64,000 nt of DNA. Source: an uncultured Duncaniella sp. (lineage in GTDB: Bacteria; Bacteroidota; Bacteroidia; Bacteroidales; Muribaculaceae). Of the stretch, positions 8,417-16,900 are shown in pieces. Both the position numbers and the translations under genes were made by a program. The notes beneath the pieces are model-generated. The model saw nothing but the letters and a program-made list of their open reading frames with translations. It had not been told where the DNA came from and ran no database searches. The stretch covers positions 51,643 through 115,642 of the forward strand of contig CAJUIX010000010.1 of assembly GCA_910586665.1 (NCBI GenBank), written 5' to 3'. The stretch's first letter is position 1. Each line of letters starts with the position of its first letter.

Positions 8417-9571
8417 ATGAAACGAATTCTACGCCACATATCAATCGCCCTTCTCTGCGGAACGCTTGCAGTCCCCGTGGGCTTTGCTCAGAACCGTCAT
8501 GAAAACAACGGCAACGGCCGCACGCGCACAGAGCGCAGCAACCACCGCGACCGTGGCAACCGAGGAAGCCACTCAAGCAACGGCAGCCACTCAAACCGCC
8601 GTCCCTCCTTCGGCAACAGCGGCAGCAACAGCAGCCACAAGCGCCCCGAAGGCGTAAGCAACCAGCGCCCGAGTTTCGGCAACAGCAACAATAGGCCGGA
8701 CCGGCCAAATATCGGGAACAATAATGGCAATAGCAACCACCGCCCCGGTTTCGGTAACAACGGCAACAATAAGCCGAACCGGCCAAACGCAGGCGGGAGC
8801 AACGTCCGTCCCGGCGACAACCATAAGCCCGACCGACCCAATATCGGCAATGGGAATCACAACAAGCCCAACCGGCCCAACATAGGCAATGGCAACAATA
8901 ACCACAAGCCTGACCGCCCCAATCTCGGTAACGGCAACCACAACCGCCCAAACCGTCCGGGTATCGGCAACGGTAACAACAACCACAGGCCTAACCGTCC
9001 CAACATAGGCAACAATCACCGTCCCGGTTATCGTCCCGGCCACGGTGCACCCCGTCCGCCGATGATGGCTCCTCCCCACCGCCCCTACCGCCCGGTCATG
9101 CACCGTCCACACTACCGCCCCATGCCTCCGCGCGGCTGGCGTCCGGCCCGCCCGCTCCCGATAATCCGCGGCATCCTCGGCCTGACATTCGGCACAGCCA
9201 TCAATCTGTCGCTTGACTACCTGTTCAATGCCGGCTACACGGTCGACGGCTATACGAATGACATCGTGTATCTCCGCAACGTCCCAGCAATGAACTACAT
9301 CTGGACTGACGCAGCCCTTTATTACGGCACATCCGGCCTCGATGCATCATCATTCTATTACTCGACACCCGGCTACGACCTCGCCCGCTACAACAGCGTC
9401 TACAATGCCCTCGTGGCCACATACGGTGCCCCGGTTTCAATCAACAACACCGTCAACATGATGGGTGCAACGTGGTTCGGCGGCAACAACGGCTACATCA
9501 CCCTCTCCTTCGGTGCCAACAACATTGGCCGCGGCCTACGCTACCTCACAACTCTGACCTTCGGCCTGTAA
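8417..9571 (+). CDS. Exported Asn/Pro/Arg/His-rich repeat protein with a C-terminal globular domain
   Basis: 384 residues, not assigned to a named family. Residues 1-25 form a signal peptide ending in GFAQ. Residues about 27-90 are polar and rich in Asn, Gly, Ser, Arg and His. About 92-206 consist of a degenerate unit close to KPDRPNIGNGNHN, repeated some ten times. Residues about 207-255 are His/Pro/Arg-rich (HRPYRPVMHRPHYRP). The last 130 residues look folded: a Gly-rich hydrophobic segment GILGLTFGTAINLSLDYLF, then Tyr/Asn-rich strands ending in YLTTLTFGL. The strongly basic, disordered middle suggests binding to an anionic partner such as LPS or to the wall; this is speculation. It stands alone, between a hairpin after thiL and a strong bidirectional terminator. 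Confidence 0.8.
   Translation: MKRILRHISIALLCGTLAVPVGFAQNRHENNGNGRTRTERSNHRDRGNRGSHSSNGSHSNRRPSFGNSGSNSSHKRPEGVSNQRPSFGNSNNRPDRPNIGNNNGNSNHRPGFGNNGNNKPNRPNAGGSNVRPGDNHKPDRPNIGNGNHNKPNRPNIGNGNNNHKPDRPNLGNGNHNRPNRPGIGNGNNNHRPNRPNIGNNHRPGYRPGHGAPRPPMMAPPHRPYRPVMHRPHYRPMPPRGWRPARPLPIIRGILGLTFGTAINLSLDYLFNAGYTVDGYTNDIVYLRNVPAMNYIWTDAALYYGTSGLDASSFYYSTPGYDLARYNSVYNALVATYGAPVSINNTVNMMGATWFGGNNGYITLSFGANNIGRGLRYLTTLTFGL
8690..9036 (+). repeat. In-frame degenerate repeats encoding RPNIGNGN units
   Basis: About ten units of 30-39 bases encode variants of (K/R)P(D/N)RPNIGNGN(N/H). The DNA copies differ mainly at third positions, so the selection appears to be on the peptide. The array lies wholly inside the secreted repeat protein. 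Confidence 0.75.
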
Positions 9572-9602
9572 CGACAGGCATAGACACATACTAACAAAAC
9601 AT

Positions 9603-9639
9603 AATCAGGGCGCCGCAGTTTCTTTGCGGCGCCCTGATT
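9603..9639. terminator. Bidirectional terminator between convergent genes
   Basis: A perfect 15-bp inverted repeat, arms 9603-9617 and 9625-9639 (AATCAGGGCGCCGCA), loop of 7. It sits between the repeat protein (+) and the LptG-type permease (-) and can stop both transcripts. Confidence 0.85.
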
Positions 9640-9657
9640 GCGTATCATTGTCACTGA

Positions 9658-10728
9658 TTACTGGTGTGATACTTTGTAATAAAGGAATATCGCTATAATA
9701 GTATAGAGAATGTTCGGAATCCACATCGCCACCATAGGCGAGGTATAGCCCGACACTGCGAAGGTCGACGTCACCGTCATAAACAAGATATAGCTAAAGC
9801 TGAGGACGAGACCTATGCCGATATTCACACCCATGCCCCCCTTAATCTTGCGCGACGACAGCGACATGCCTATCACTGTCAGGATAAAGGCCGCCGCGGT
9901 CATGGCATAGCGCTTGTGGTTCTCAATCTCGAATGACTTGATATTGGCCACACCTCTCTCCTTCTGCCGCGAGATGTACTCGCGCAGCGCAGGGGAAGTC
10001 ATGGTCTCATGGTCATTCTTTGAGATGAGGAAGTCACGCGGCTCAATAGGTATGACGGTGTCGAGTCGGGCGCCACGACGGATTTTTTCCTTGTGGTCAT
10101 CGAAATCACGAATCATGTAGTCACGCACCGTCCATCGGTGGAGAGTGTCCCAACGGATAGTCTGGGCCGTAAGACGCGACACGAGCTTCTTGTCCTTGAA
10201 CGACTCGAGGGAGAACTTATAGCCTGTCTTGTTATTGTTGTCATAGCGCGACATATAGGCTATCTCCCCCTTGGCCACCTGGAGCTGGATATTGGTGCCG
10301 TAGTCCACTCGCTTGTTCTTGACGTAGGTGTTCGTATACTCGATACGCTTGATGTTGGCAGGGGGGATTATATAGGCGCTGAGGATATATGTAGCCGCTG
10401 CGATGACTGTCGCGCTGACCATGTAGGGTCGCAGCAGGCGACGGTAACTCATGCCGGTGGAGAGCATGGCTATGATTTCCGAATTGTCGGCCAGCTTGGA
10501 GGTAAAGAAGATTACGGCGATGAAGGTGAACAGCGGGCTGAACTGGTTGGCAAAATAAGGCAGGAAGTTAAGGAAATAGTCAAACACGGTGGCCTTCAGC
10601 GGCGCCTTCAGAAATGCGTCGAGCTTTTCGTTGATGTCAAACATCACCGTGATTGCCAGAATCAGGGCTATCGCAAAGACGTAGGTGCCGAGAAACTTCC
10701 TGATGATATACCAATCGAGAATCTTCAA
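9658..10728 (-). CDS. lptG: LptF/LptG-family permease (YjgP/YjgQ), short form
   Basis: About 356 residues. Inner-membrane subunit of the LptBFGC exporter that extracts LPS from the inner membrane. Hydrophobic segments occur near residues 15-40, 50-75, 95-115 and in the C-terminal quarter, with the soluble beta-jellyroll region between them, as in LptG. The start is uncertain: the frame is open to 10884 inside tgt, but no ATG lies near the expected N-terminus. TTG at 10726-10728 gives MKILDWYIIRKFLGTY, which matches relatives well; GTG at 10795-10797, overlapping tgt, is the alternative. Last gene of the glyS-lemA-fkpA-like-tgt-lptG run. Whether it is LptF or LptG is inferred from its size compared with the 639-residue paralogue at 18156-20075. 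Confidence 0.85.
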   Translation of the reverse strand: MKILDWYIIRKFLGTYVFAIALILAITVMFDINEKLDAFLKAPLKATVFDYFLNFLPYFANQFSPLFTFIAVIFFTSKLADNSEIIAMLSTGMSYRRLLRPYMVSATVIAAATYILSAYIIPPANIKRIEYTNTYVKNKRVDYGTNIQLQVAKGEIAYMSRYDNNNKTGYKFSLESFKDKKLVSRLTAQTIRWDTLHRWTVRDYMIRDFDDHKEKIRRGARLDTVIPIEPRDFLISKNDHETMTSPALREYISRQKERGVANIKSFEIENHKRYAMTAAAFILTVIGMSLSSRKIKGGMGVNIGIGLVLSFSYILFMTVTSTFAVSGYTSPMVAMWIPNILYTIIAIFLYYKVSHQ

Positions 10729-10777
10729 AGCCGGGTGGGTGATTTTTAGCTTGTTTACACTATAAATATATGTGTTT

Positions 10778-11908
10778 TCAGAGTCGGCGTGTGACACACT
10801 CGAGCATCTCGGTCTTCCAGGCCTTGAAATCGCCCTCGAAGATGTGGCGCCGGGCCTCGCCGACAAGCCAGAGGTAGAAAGCAAGGTTGTGAATCGACGC
10901 TATCTGCATGGCAAGAATCTCGTCGGCTATGAAGAGGTGGCGGACGTAGGCCTTCGAGTAGACCCGGTCGACATAGCTCGGACCGTCCTCCTGGAGGGGC
11001 GAGAAATCGTCGGCCCACTTCTTGTTGCGCATGTTCATGATGCCGTGGCGGGTGAAGAGCATGCCGTTGCGACCGTTGCGGGTCGGCATCACGCAGTCCA
11101 TCATGTCGACGCCGCGGTCAATGGCCTCGAGAATGTTGGCGGGAGTGCCGACACCCATAAGATAGCGCGGACGGTCAGCGGGAAGAATCTCGTTGACGAC
11201 CTCGATCATGTCATACATCACCTCGGCAGGCTCGCCGACAGCGAGACCGCCGATAGCATTGCCGTCGGCACCAAGATCGGCCACGAACTTGGCCGATTCA
11301 CGGCGCAGGTCGGGATAGGTGACACCCTGGACTATCGGGAAATAAGCCTGGGAGTAGCCATACTTCCCCTCCGTCTCCTTATAGCGCTTCCAGCCGCGTG
11401 CGAGCCAACGGTGGGTGAGGTCGAGCGACTTGCGCGCGTAGGAGTACTCGGCTGTGCCGGGAGGGCACTCGTCGAGAGCCATCATGATGTCGGCACCGAT
11501 AGAGCGCTCTATGTCCACAACCTTTTCGGGCGTGAAGAGGTGCTTGGAACCGTCGATATGCGAGCGAAACCATGCACCCTCCTCCGTCAGCTTGCGGTTG
11601 GCAGAAAGTGAGAAGACCTGGAAACCACCGCTGTCAGTGAGAATCGGGCGCTCCCAGCCGTTGAACTTGTGGAGGCCGCCGGCCTTTTCGAGAATCTCGA
11701 TGCCGGGACGCAGATAGAGGTGATAGGTGTTACCGAGAATTATCTGCGCGTCTATGTCCTCGCGAAGCTCGCGCTGGTGCACGGCTTTGACGCTCCCCAG
11801 CGTACCGACAGGCATGAAAATCGGGGTGCGTATCTCTCCGTGGTCAGTGGTGATGAGTCCGGCACGGGCAGCCGTGCCGGGTGCTGTGGCTTCTAATTTG
11901 AAATCCAT
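10778..11908 (-). CDS. tgt: Queuine tRNA-ribosyltransferase
   Basis: 376 residues. Exchanges guanine at tRNA position 34 for preQ1 or queuine. Seen: TPIFMPVGTLGSVKAV and LGNTYHLYLRPG near the N-terminus, LTDSGGFQVFSL, the substrate loop GLAVGEPAEVMYDM, and the nucleophile Asp in RGVDMMDCVMPTRNGRNG. The C-terminal zinc-site region is unusual: where the classic enzyme has a Cys-x-Cys-x2-Cys cluster, this protein reads EDGPSYVDRVYSKAYVRH, with no cysteines, although the later His in SIHNLAFYLW is kept. The same loss may be common in Bacteroidetes. It follows the FKBP gene by 21 bp. The queuosine precursor transporter at 50928 is a likely functional partner. Confidence 0.94.
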   Translation of the reverse strand: MDFKLEATAPGTAARAGLITTDHGEIRTPIFMPVGTLGSVKAVHQRELREDIDAQIILGNTYHLYLRPGIEILEKAGGLHKFNGWERPILTDSGGFQVFSLSANRKLTEEGAWFRSHIDGSKHLFTPEKVVDIERSIGADIMMALDECPPGTAEYSYARKSLDLTHRWLARGWKRYKETEGKYGYSQAYFPIVQGVTYPDLRRESAKFVADLGADGNAIGGLAVGEPAEVMYDMIEVVNEILPADRPRYLMGVGTPANILEAIDRGVDMMDCVMPTRNGRNGMLFTRHGIMNMRNKKWADDFSPLQEDGPSYVDRVYSKAYVRHLFIADEILAMQIASIHNLAFYLWLVGEARRHIFEGDFKAWKTEMLECVTRRL

Positions 11909-11929
11909 GTAGCAGGGAGTACTTGGGTT

Positions 11930-12502
11930 TTAGGGACGTACCTCGTAGAAAGGTATGTCGACAAGCTTCATGTCAAACACAAGCGTCGAATAGGGGCTGA
12001 TGAGCGCTCCCGAGCCTGACGAGCCGTAGGCAAGGTTGTAGGGGATGACCACGCGGGCGCTGTCACCGACGCGCATGTCCATCAACGCTATGGTCCAGCC
12101 CTGGATCACGCTGCCGGGAGTGGTAAGGAAGAGGCTGTCGCCGTATGGAGTGGCAGGCTGGAGATACGACGAGTCAAATGGTACGCCGTTGTAGAGGCGC
12201 CCGATGTATTTGACGGCCACCGTCGAGGTGAGCATGGGGCTGAGATTGCCGACAGTCTTGCTGCGGTCGTTGAGATAGCGGATAAGGACGGTGGCCGAGG
12301 AGTTCCATGTGGGTGAAAGCACCTGGTAGACGTTGGCGCCGTTCTCTGTCATGTAGCGCTGCTCGTTGAAAAATTCCTCATTGGCGATTCGCCAGTTCTC
12401 ATACTTGTCCCACACATCGTTGTCGTCATTACATGACGATAGCGACATGCCAAACACAGCCATGCATGCGGCCACAGGGAGCAATAGTCTTAATTTCGAC
12501 AT
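11930..12502 (-). CDS. FKBP-type peptidyl-prolyl cis-trans isomerase lipoprotein
   Basis: 190 residues with a lipoprotein signal (lipobox near SLSSC, acylated Cys24). The FKBP fold occupies about 95-188: VAVKYIGRLYNGVPFDSS, the VIQGWTIALMDMRVGD block with the Trp that lines the active site, ARVVIPYNLAYGSSGSG and STLVFDMKLVDI. It should help fold envelope proteins by proline isomerization. The 60-70 residues before the domain look helical and may mediate dimerization. It lies between lemA (8-bp gap) and tgt (21-bp gap), so co-transcription is likely. Confidence 0.9.
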   Translation of the reverse strand: MSKLRLLLPVAACMAVFGMSLSSCNDDNDVWDKYENWRIANEEFFNEQRYMTENGANVYQVLSPTWNSSATVLIRYLNDRSKTVGNLSPMLTSTVAVKYIGRLYNGVPFDSSYLQPATPYGDSLFLTTPGSVIQGWTIALMDMRVGDSARVVIPYNLAYGSSGSGALISPYSTLVFDMKLVDIPFYEVRP

Positions 12503-12511
12503 CTTATATTA

Positions 12512-13090
12512 TTAGAATTTTACCTCCGGGGCGCGCTGGGCCGACTCATCGGCCTTGAACTGTGGCTGGGCCTCGAAGCCAAACCATCCGGCATAGATGT
12601 TGGTAGGGAATTTTTTAATGGAAGTGTTGTAGTCGGCGACGACAGTCGTGTAGCGGCCGCGGGCGGTGGCTATACGGTTCTCGGTGCCCTCGAGCTGCAC
12701 CTGTAGGTCGCGGAAGTTCTCGTTGGCTTTCAGGTCGGGATAGGCCTCGGTCACCGCGAGGAGCGACTTGAGCGCGCCTGTAAGCTCATTCTGAGCTGCC
12801 TGGAACTTGGCGAGGGTTTCCTCGTTGAGGTCGTCGGCATTAATATTGACCGAAGTCGCGGCAGCGCGGGCCTGGGTCACCTTCTCGAGCGTCTCGCTCT
12901 CGTGGGTTGCATAGCCCTTGACCGTGGCCACGAGATTGGGAATCAGGTCGGCACGGCGCTGGTACTGGTTCTGCACCTCGGCCCATGACTGCTCCACACC
13001 CTGCTTCTTCTCGACGAGGCTGTTATAGTTACACGACGAGAGCATGGGGAGCATACATGCCAATAGGAAGAATAATTTGATAGCTTTCAT
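12512..13090 (-). CDS. lemA: LemA family lipoprotein
   Basis: 192 residues. Lipoprotein signal ending MLSSC (Cys20), then NYNSLVEKKQGVEQSWAEVQNQYQRRADLIPNLVATVKGY in two overlapping family blocks, and the C-terminal TTVVADYNTSIKKFPTNIYA and GWFGFEAQPQFKA segments that define LemA proteins. The family forms a long coiled-coil helical bundle at the envelope; its biochemical role is not established. The start at 13090 is fixed by the signal sequence. A 39-bp gap separates it from the glycyl-tRNA synthetase upstream. Confidence 0.92.
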   Translation of the reverse strand: MKAIKLFFLLACMLPMLSSCNYNSLVEKKQGVEQSWAEVQNQYQRRADLIPNLVATVKGYATHESETLEKVTQARAAATSVNINADDLNEETLAKFQAAQNELTGALKSLLAVTEAYPDLKANENFRDLQVQLEGTENRIATARGRYTTVVADYNTSIKKFPTNIYAGWFGFEAQPQFKADESAQRAPEVKF

Positions 13091-13129
13091 TGTTGTTCGG
13101 GGAGATAAGTGAATGTGTGTTTAATAATG

Positions 13130-14674
13130 TCAGGCCAGTTTGCGCAGGAGTGCGTTGAGCGAAACTGCGCCGTGGATGAGCTTGTGGAGATCCTCGACCT
13201 TCACGCGCTTCTGCTCCATAGAGTCGCGCTCGCGGAGGGTGACGGTGTTGTCCTCGAGGGTCTGGTGGTCGACGGTGATGCAGAAGGGGGTGCCGATTGC
13301 ATCCTGGCGGCGGTAGCGCTTGCCGATAGAGTCCTTCTCCTCATAGTGGGTCGAGAAGTCAAACTTAAGCTCGTTGACAATCTCGCGGGCCTTGTCGGGA
13401 AGGCCGTCTTTACGGACGAGGGGCATCACGGCACACTTCACGGGAGCGAGTGCTGCGGGAAGATGGAGCACTACGCGCTTGTCGCCACCCTCGAGCTCCT
13501 GCTCCTCGTAAGCCGAGCAGAGGACGCTGAGGAACATACGGTCGACACCAATAGAGGTCTCGATGACGTATGGGGTGTAGCTTTCGTTAAGCTCCGGGTC
13601 GAAATACTGTATCTTCTTGCCTGAGAACTTCTCATGCTGCGAGAGGTCGAAGTTTGTGCGGGAGTGGATACCCTCCACCTCCTTGAAGCCGAAAGGCATC
13701 TGGAACTCGATGTCGGTAGCCGCGTTGGCATAGTGGGCGAGCTTCTCGTGGTCGTGGTAGCGATACTTCTCGTCGCCGAGGCCGAGGGCTTTGTGCCAGC
13801 GCAGACGGAACTCCTTCCACTTCTTGAACCACTCCATTTCCGAGCCGGGGCGTACGAAGAACTGCATCTCCATCTGCTCGAACTCGCGCATGCGGAAGAT
13901 GAACTGGCGGGCTACAATCTCGTTGCGGAAAGCCTTGCCAATCTGGGCGATGCCGAAGGGGATGCGCATACGGCCTGTCTTCTGCACGTTGAGGTAGTTG
14001 ACGAAGATACCCTGGGCGGTCTCGGGGCGGAGGTAGACAGTCATGGCGCCGTCGGCAGTCGAGCCCATCTCGGTCTTGAACATGAGGTTGAACTGGCGGA
14101 CCTCCGTCCAGTTCTTGGTGCCTGAAATCGGGCAGACAATCTCCTCGTCGATGATAATCTGGCGAAGCTCGTCGAGGTCGCCATCGTTCATAGCCTTGGC
14201 GAAGCGCTCGTGGAGGGCGTCGCGCTTGGCGGCGTGTTCGAGCACACGGGGATTGGTCTGGCGGAACATTGCCTCGTCAAAGCTGTCGCCGAAGCGCTTG
14301 GCAGCCTTGGCCACTTCCTTTTCAATCTTATCCTCGATTTTGGCAATCTGCTCCTCGATCAGCACGTCGGCACGATAACGTTTCTTGGAATCCTTGTTGT
14401 CAATCAGGGGGTCATTGAAAGCGTCGACGTGACCCGAAGCCTTCCAGATAGTCGGATGCATAAAAATAGCGGAGTCGATACCCACGATATTTTCATGGAG
14501 GAGGGTCATCGAATCCCACCAGTAACGCTTGATATTGTTTTTAAGCTCTACGCCGTTCTGACCATAGTCATAGACGGCAGAAAGCCCGTCGTAAATCTCG
14601 CTTGACTGAAACACGAAGCCATACTCCTTGGCATGGCTTACTATCTTCTTGAAAACGTCTTCTTGTGTTGCCAT
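13130..14674 (-). CDS. glyS: Glycyl-tRNA synthetase, class II single-chain type
   Basis: 514 residues. Charges tRNA-Gly. It belongs to the eukaryote/archaeal-like homodimeric type, not the alpha2beta2 bacterial type. Class II motifs are visible: the N-terminal MATQEDVFKKIVSHAKEYGF, YDYGQNGVELKNNIKRYWW, motif 2 region with RPETAQGIFVNY and FGIAQIGKAFRNEI, and motif 3 in IETSIGVDRMF. An anticodon-binding domain of about 100 residues ends the protein (APVKCAVMPLVRKDGLPDKA). First gene of a five-gene minus-strand run; promoter element at 14721-14728. Confidence 0.96.
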   Translation of the reverse strand: MATQEDVFKKIVSHAKEYGFVFQSSEIYDGLSAVYDYGQNGVELKNNIKRYWWDSMTLLHENIVGIDSAIFMHPTIWKASGHVDAFNDPLIDNKDSKKRYRADVLIEEQIAKIEDKIEKEVAKAAKRFGDSFDEAMFRQTNPRVLEHAAKRDALHERFAKAMNDGDLDELRQIIIDEEIVCPISGTKNWTEVRQFNLMFKTEMGSTADGAMTVYLRPETAQGIFVNYLNVQKTGRMRIPFGIAQIGKAFRNEIVARQFIFRMREFEQMEMQFFVRPGSEMEWFKKWKEFRLRWHKALGLGDEKYRYHDHEKLAHYANAATDIEFQMPFGFKEVEGIHSRTNFDLSQHEKFSGKKIQYFDPELNESYTPYVIETSIGVDRMFLSVLCSAYEEQELEGGDKRVVLHLPAALAPVKCAVMPLVRKDGLPDKAREIVNELKFDFSTHYEEKDSIGKRYRRQDAIGTPFCITVDHQTLEDNTVTLRERDSMEQKRVKVEDLHKLIHGAVSLNALLRKLA

Positions 14675-14720
14675 TTTCGGTTATGTAATGGAAAAAATTT
14701 ATTTACTACTTTGGAAGTTG

Positions 14721-14728
14721 CAAAGTTA
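14721..14728 (-). promoter_or_regulatory. Promoter -7 element for glyS
   Basis: Minus strand TAACTTTG, 47 bp before the glyS start codon. No clear TTTG is present at the -33 position. Confidence 0.5.
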
Positions 14729-14876
14729 ATAAAAAATTCTGAATACTGGCAGAAATAGACCGCAGACTGAGCTATACAGAAAATTAGCCACGCTTGGTAT
14801 TTGACTAAATTTAAGAAATTGTGGGTGTCAATTGAAATTTTTCTTAATATTTTAAGGGAAATTGCTAAAAAATGTG

Positions 14877-14884
14877 TATATTTG
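14877..14884 (+). promoter_or_regulatory. Promoter -7 element for znuA
   Basis: TATATTTG 25 bp before the znuA ATG, so the leader would be only about 18 nt. The -33 element is poor (TTTA at about the right distance). Confidence 0.5.
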
Positions 14885-14908
14885 CCTCGCACAATTCGTT
14901 TAGATTAT

Positions 14909-15793
14909 ATGAAATCCCACATACTATTGATACCCTTGGCTGTCACGCTGGCTACATGGCTGGGGCTTTTGGCCGCATGTTCCGCCGACAGCTACCATAC
15001 ACCGATTGTCACCGTCAGCATCGAGCCTCAGAAATATTTTCTTGAAAAAATTACGGGTGACAAAGTGGAGATACGCACCCTCATCGCCAACGGTGCCAAC
15101 CCCGAGACTTTCGACCCCTCGGTCAACCATGTCATGAACCTCACGAAGTCTATCGGCTTCCTTCGCATGGGAAATATCGGCTTTGAGGCTGCGATACTCG
15201 ACAAAATCCATGCCGAACACCCTGACCTGCCGATTTTCAACACCTCACTCGGCGTCATTCCTGTCACCGGCACCCATGACCACGGCGGTATCAGCCACGA
15301 GAGCATCGACCCACACACATGGACGTCGGTGAAGAACGCCAAAATCATAGCCCGCAACATGCTCAACGCTATGGTGCAGCTCGACCCGGCAAACAAGGAC
15401 TACTATACCCGCAACTATGACCGCTTCGCCCAGCACCTCGACTCGCTCGACCGCGCTATCACAGCCCGTCTCGAGCCACACCGCGGAGAGGCCTTCATGG
15501 TCTGGCACCCCTCGCTGAGCTACTTTGCGCGCGACTACGGCCTGGAACAAATCCCTGCCGGCAACGCCGACAACAAGGATATAGCTATGGGGACGCTCAA
15601 GAGTGTTATGGACCATGCGTCGGAGCACGGCGTCAAAGTGTTCTTCTATCAGAAGGACCTCGACAGCCGCCAGGCGGAGACCCTCGGCGACCAGCTCGGA
15701 GTGAAGCGAGTGAGCATCAATCCCCTCTCGGCTGACTGGGAGAATGAAATCATCGGAATCGCTGACGCCATTGCCGGCGACGAAACTGAATAA
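14909..15793 (+). CDS. znuA: Zinc/metal ABC transporter substrate-binding lipoprotein (ZnuA-like)
   Basis: 294 residues from ATG 14909, chosen because it begins a proper lipoprotein signal (MKSHILLIP..., lipobox LLAAC, Cys24); the open frame upstream to 14801 has no signal. The cluster A-1/TroA fold is seen in TVSIEPQKYFLEKITGD, the first ligand region around HDHGGISHESIDPHTW (a short His-rich loop and DPHTW), the WHPSLSYFARDYGLEQ block, and a C-terminal EIIGIADAIA. It captures Zn or Mn in the periplasm for a membrane ABC importer. The ATPase gene follows after 7 bp, but no permease gene is present in the cluster. Confidence 0.9.
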   Translation: MKSHILLIPLAVTLATWLGLLAACSADSYHTPIVTVSIEPQKYFLEKITGDKVEIRTLIANGANPETFDPSVNHVMNLTKSIGFLRMGNIGFEAAILDKIHAEHPDLPIFNTSLGVIPVTGTHDHGGISHESIDPHTWTSVKNAKIIARNMLNAMVQLDPANKDYYTRNYDRFAQHLDSLDRAITARLEPHRGEAFMVWHPSLSYFARDYGLEQIPAGNADNKDIAMGTLKSVMDHASEHGVKVFFYQKDLDSRQAETLGDQLGVKRVSINPLSADWENEIIGIADAIAGDETE

Positions 15794-15800
15794 AAGTATT

Positions 15801-16493
15801 ATGCAGACGGATGAACGCGACCTGATGATCTCGCTGCGCCATGTATGCAAGCGCTGGGACGGAAAGACAGTGCTTGACGACATCAATTTCGACGTCAGGA
15901 AAGGGGACTTCATAGCCATTACCGGCCCCAACGGAGGTGGGAAAACCACGCTGTTGCGCATCATACTGCGGCTGCTCGCCCCGACAGAAGGTAGCGTCAG
16001 CTATTTCCACGAAGGCCGGGAGGTCAAGGAGCTATCCATCGGCTATCTTCCGCAAAAGAACCATATCGACTCGCGCTTCCCTATCTCGGTAGAGGAGGTG
16101 ATAGCCTCCGGGCTTATCGGCGAGAAACTTGACAAGGAGGAAGTGCGCCGGCGCGTGAGGGAGGTGACAGGGCTCATGGGCCTCGAATCGCACAGCGGGG
16201 CCAGCATAGGCAATCTCTCGGGCGGACAGCTGCAACGCGCCCTGCTCGGACGCGCAATCATCTCGCGCCCGCGACTGCTGGTGCTCGACGAGCCCCTTAG
16301 CTATGTCGACAAGCGTTTCGAGCACTATATCTACGGGCTCATGGCCGAACTGGCCAAGGACACGACGCTGCTGCTCGTGTCACACGAGATGTCGACAATC
16401 GCTGGCATGGCCAACCGCCACCTCATCATCGACCATACGCTGACGGAGTGCCATTCGGCATGCCACCATGTGCACTACGACTGCGAAAACTAA
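15801..16493 (+). CDS. znuC: Metal ABC transporter ATPase (ZnuC-like)
   Basis: 230 residues from ATG 15801; the frame is open further upstream but overlaps znuA. Complete ABC ATPase: Walker A GPNGGGKTT, Q-loop LPQKNHIDSRFPIS (the NHID-x2-FP form of metal transporters), signature LSGGQLQR, Walker B LLVLDEPLSYVD and switch His in LVSHEMS. The C-terminus is His/Cys-rich (HTLTECHSACHHVHYDC), which could bind metal. It should power import through a ZnuB-type permease, which is absent here; crcB comes next after 9 bp. Confidence 0.9.
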   Translation: MQTDERDLMISLRHVCKRWDGKTVLDDINFDVRKGDFIAITGPNGGGKTTLLRIILRLLAPTEGSVSYFHEGREVKELSIGYLPQKNHIDSRFPISVEEVIASGLIGEKLDKEEVRRRVREVTGLMGLESHSGASIGNLSGGQLQRALLGRAIISRPRLLVLDEPLSYVDKRFEHYIYGLMAELAKDTTLLLVSHEMSTIAGMANRHLIIDHTLTECHSACHHVHYDCEN

Positions 16494-16502
16494 AGCAACG
16501 CC

Positions 16503-16883
16503 ATGCTGAAAACAATCCTATACATCGGCGCCGGAAGCGCCCTCGGAGGCGTCATGCGCTATCTCGCCGGACGCTGGATACAGAACATCGCAGGGGCGGC
16601 ACTTTTTCCCTGGGGGACCTTCGCTGTCAACATTATCGGCTGCTTTCTGATAGGGCTTATCTACGGCGTCCTCGACCGCGGATTCAATCTAAGCCCGGAG
16701 ATGAAAATATTTCTGACGGTGGGGTTCTGCGGCGGCTTTACGACCTTCTCGACCTTCGTCCATGAGAACTACCTGCTGTTCCAGTCCTCATCATTCCCCA
16801 TAGTGATACTATATGCCGGCGCAAGCTTCACAGTCGGCCTGCTACTCGCCTACGCCGGCCATTGGGCCGCCAACGCGGTGTAG
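16503..16883 (+). CDS. crcB: Fluoride ion exporter CrcB/Fluc
   Basis: 126 residues with four predicted membrane segments. Family motifs: GSALGGVMRYLAG near the N-terminus, FPWGTFAVNIIGCFLIG and GFCGGFTTFSTFVHE, the latter lining the fluoride pore. It works as an antiparallel dimer channel that lets fluoride leave the cell. It is placed third in a znuA-znuC-crcB run. No fluoride riboswitch-like sequence is seen in the 9-bp gap. Convergent with ribBA, 17 bp away. Confidence 0.95.
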   Translation: MLKTILYIGAGSALGGVMRYLAGRWIQNIAGAALFPWGTFAVNIIGCFLIGLIYGVLDRGFNLSPEMKIFLTVGFCGGFTTFSTFVHENYLLFQSSSFPIVILYAGASFTVGLLLAYAGHWAANAV

Positions 16884-16900
16884 AATTATCAAATTACTTA

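Noticed and set aside
8690..9036. Repeats considered as a CRISPR or tandem DNA element
   Set aside because: The units are in frame, degenerate at third positions, without constant repeats or unique spacers of equal size; they encode a peptide repeat.
16484..16503. Fluoride riboswitch for crcB
   Set aside because: The gap to znuC is only 9 bp, too short for the pseudoknot, and no match is seen upstream of the operon.
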